NCBI GenBank assembly: GCA_026706505.1
Contig: JAPOYQ010000924.1
Coordinates: 5,693 to 11,671, forward strand
Reading direction: 5' to 3'
DNA from: Gemmatimonadota bacterium
Lineage (GTDB): Bacteria > Latescibacterota > UBA2968 > UBA8231
Length of the DNA: 5,979 nt
Below are positions 5,622 through 5,979 of this stretch, piece by piece; positions within the stretch are counted from its first letter, which is position 1, and each line of letters begins with the position of its first letter. The translations under genes were made by a program, and so were the position numbers. The notes under the pieces were generated by a model, which did no database searches, was not told where the DNA came from, and saw only the letters and a list, made by a program, of their open reading frames with translations.

Positions 5622-5979
5622 TTAGATCCTCAGATGCTCGTTGATCTCGGCTTGGTAGGCGTTGATCTGGTCGTCGCAGACCGCATCGACCGAAAGCGCG
5701 CGACCGGCGACTTGCGATTCCATCAGGCTGTAGGACAGGCCTACGGAGCGTGCGCCTTGTTGGGCATCGACTTCGGGCTGTTGCCCCTGTTGGATGCAGG
5801 TGCCGAGTTCGTGGTATTCGATGGCGATTAGCTTGCGGTCGGTTTCGGGAAAGGGACAGTGGTACTCGAAAAGCCGGTCGCCGCCAAAGAGCGCGGCCGT
5901 GACTTCGTCGAGGCGGTGATCGGACACGAGGTCGAGGAGAGCTTGGTCCTCTATGGGGGCTGCGCCGTCGAGGTGGAGA
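5622..5979 (-). CDS. Probable Gfo/Idh/MocA-family oxidoreductase, C-terminal part (runs off right edge)
   Basis: 118 residues plus stop are visible and the frame is open to the edge, so the true start lies outside. A GTG at 5927 is available but the same frame continues sensibly upstream ('DQALLDLVSDHR'), so a short independent gene is less likely. The recognisable part is the tail: 'LGTCIQQGQQPEVDAQQGAR', then 'YSLMESQVAGRAL'. This follows the closing pattern of Gfo/Idh/MocA proteins, in which an acidic helix ends in 'IxxGxxPxVD', a glycine turn, and a helix ending 'ES...GR'. Such enzymes are NAD(P)-dependent sugar or cyclitol dehydrogenases; the nucleotide-binding N-domain is outside the window, so the substrate and even the assignment stay provisional. 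It is the first visible gene of the minus-strand block with the rhomboid and Nudix genes, 3 nt before the rhomboid start. Confidence 0.6.
   Translation of the reverse strand, partial: LHLDGAAPIEDQALLDLVSDHRLDEVTAALFGGDRLFEYHCPFPETDRKLIAIEYHELGTCIQQGQQPEVDAQQGARSVGLSYSLMESQVAGRALSVDAVCDDQINAYQAEINEHLRI

Overview
The window is a compact, GC-rich bacterial chromosomal segment. It holds seven protein genes; two of them run off the ends. There is almost no non-coding DNA apart from one divergent intergenic region of 143 bp (2582-2724). I see no rRNA, tRNA, CRISPR array, insertion sequence or phage gene. A lipoprotein with a good lipobox points to a Gram-negative, double-membrane organism. The combination of a GldA/GldF/GldG-type ABC exporter, a DUF3347 lipoprotein, a cyanobacteria-like TrpD paralogue and a Gfo/Idh/MocA C-terminus would suit an uncultured environmental lineage. 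The sequence alone does not fix the phylum.

Left block, minus strand, read from 2581 down to the left edge: a small DUF3347-type lipoprotein (2168-2581), an ABC ATPase (1422-2156), its six-helix permease (662-1429), and the start of a GldG-like auxiliary protein (1-665, cut by the edge). The order is co-directional, with an 11-nt gap, an 8-nt overlap and then a TTGA stop/start overlap. This looks like one transcript encoding an ABC-2 type transporter with its membrane-anchored extracytoplasmic partner. The GldG-like gene has a TTG start and no usable ATG near its N-terminus, so an ATG-based gene caller would miss it.

Centre, plus strand: one gene (2725-4179), transcribed divergently from the lipoprotein operon. 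It encodes a 484-residue relative of anthranilate phosphoribosyltransferase. It carries the family's overall fold signatures but not the usual glycine-rich PRPP loop, and it has an extra N-terminal segment that looks like a second copy of the helical N-domain.

Right block, minus strand, read from the right edge down to 4154: the C-terminus of a probable Gfo/Idh/MocA-family oxidoreductase (5622 to edge), a zinc-ribbon-plus-rhomboid intramembrane protease (4821-5618), and a Nudix hydrolase (4154-4813). Gaps are 3 nt and 7 nt, so this is a second likely operon. Its last gene converges on and overlaps the TrpD-like gene by 26 bp, leaving no room for an ordinary intergenic terminator.

Nothing here proves a new defence or mobile system. 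The points most worth following are the degenerate, enlarged TrpD paralogue and the pairing of a putative metal-binding lipoprotein with a gliding-type ABC transporter.
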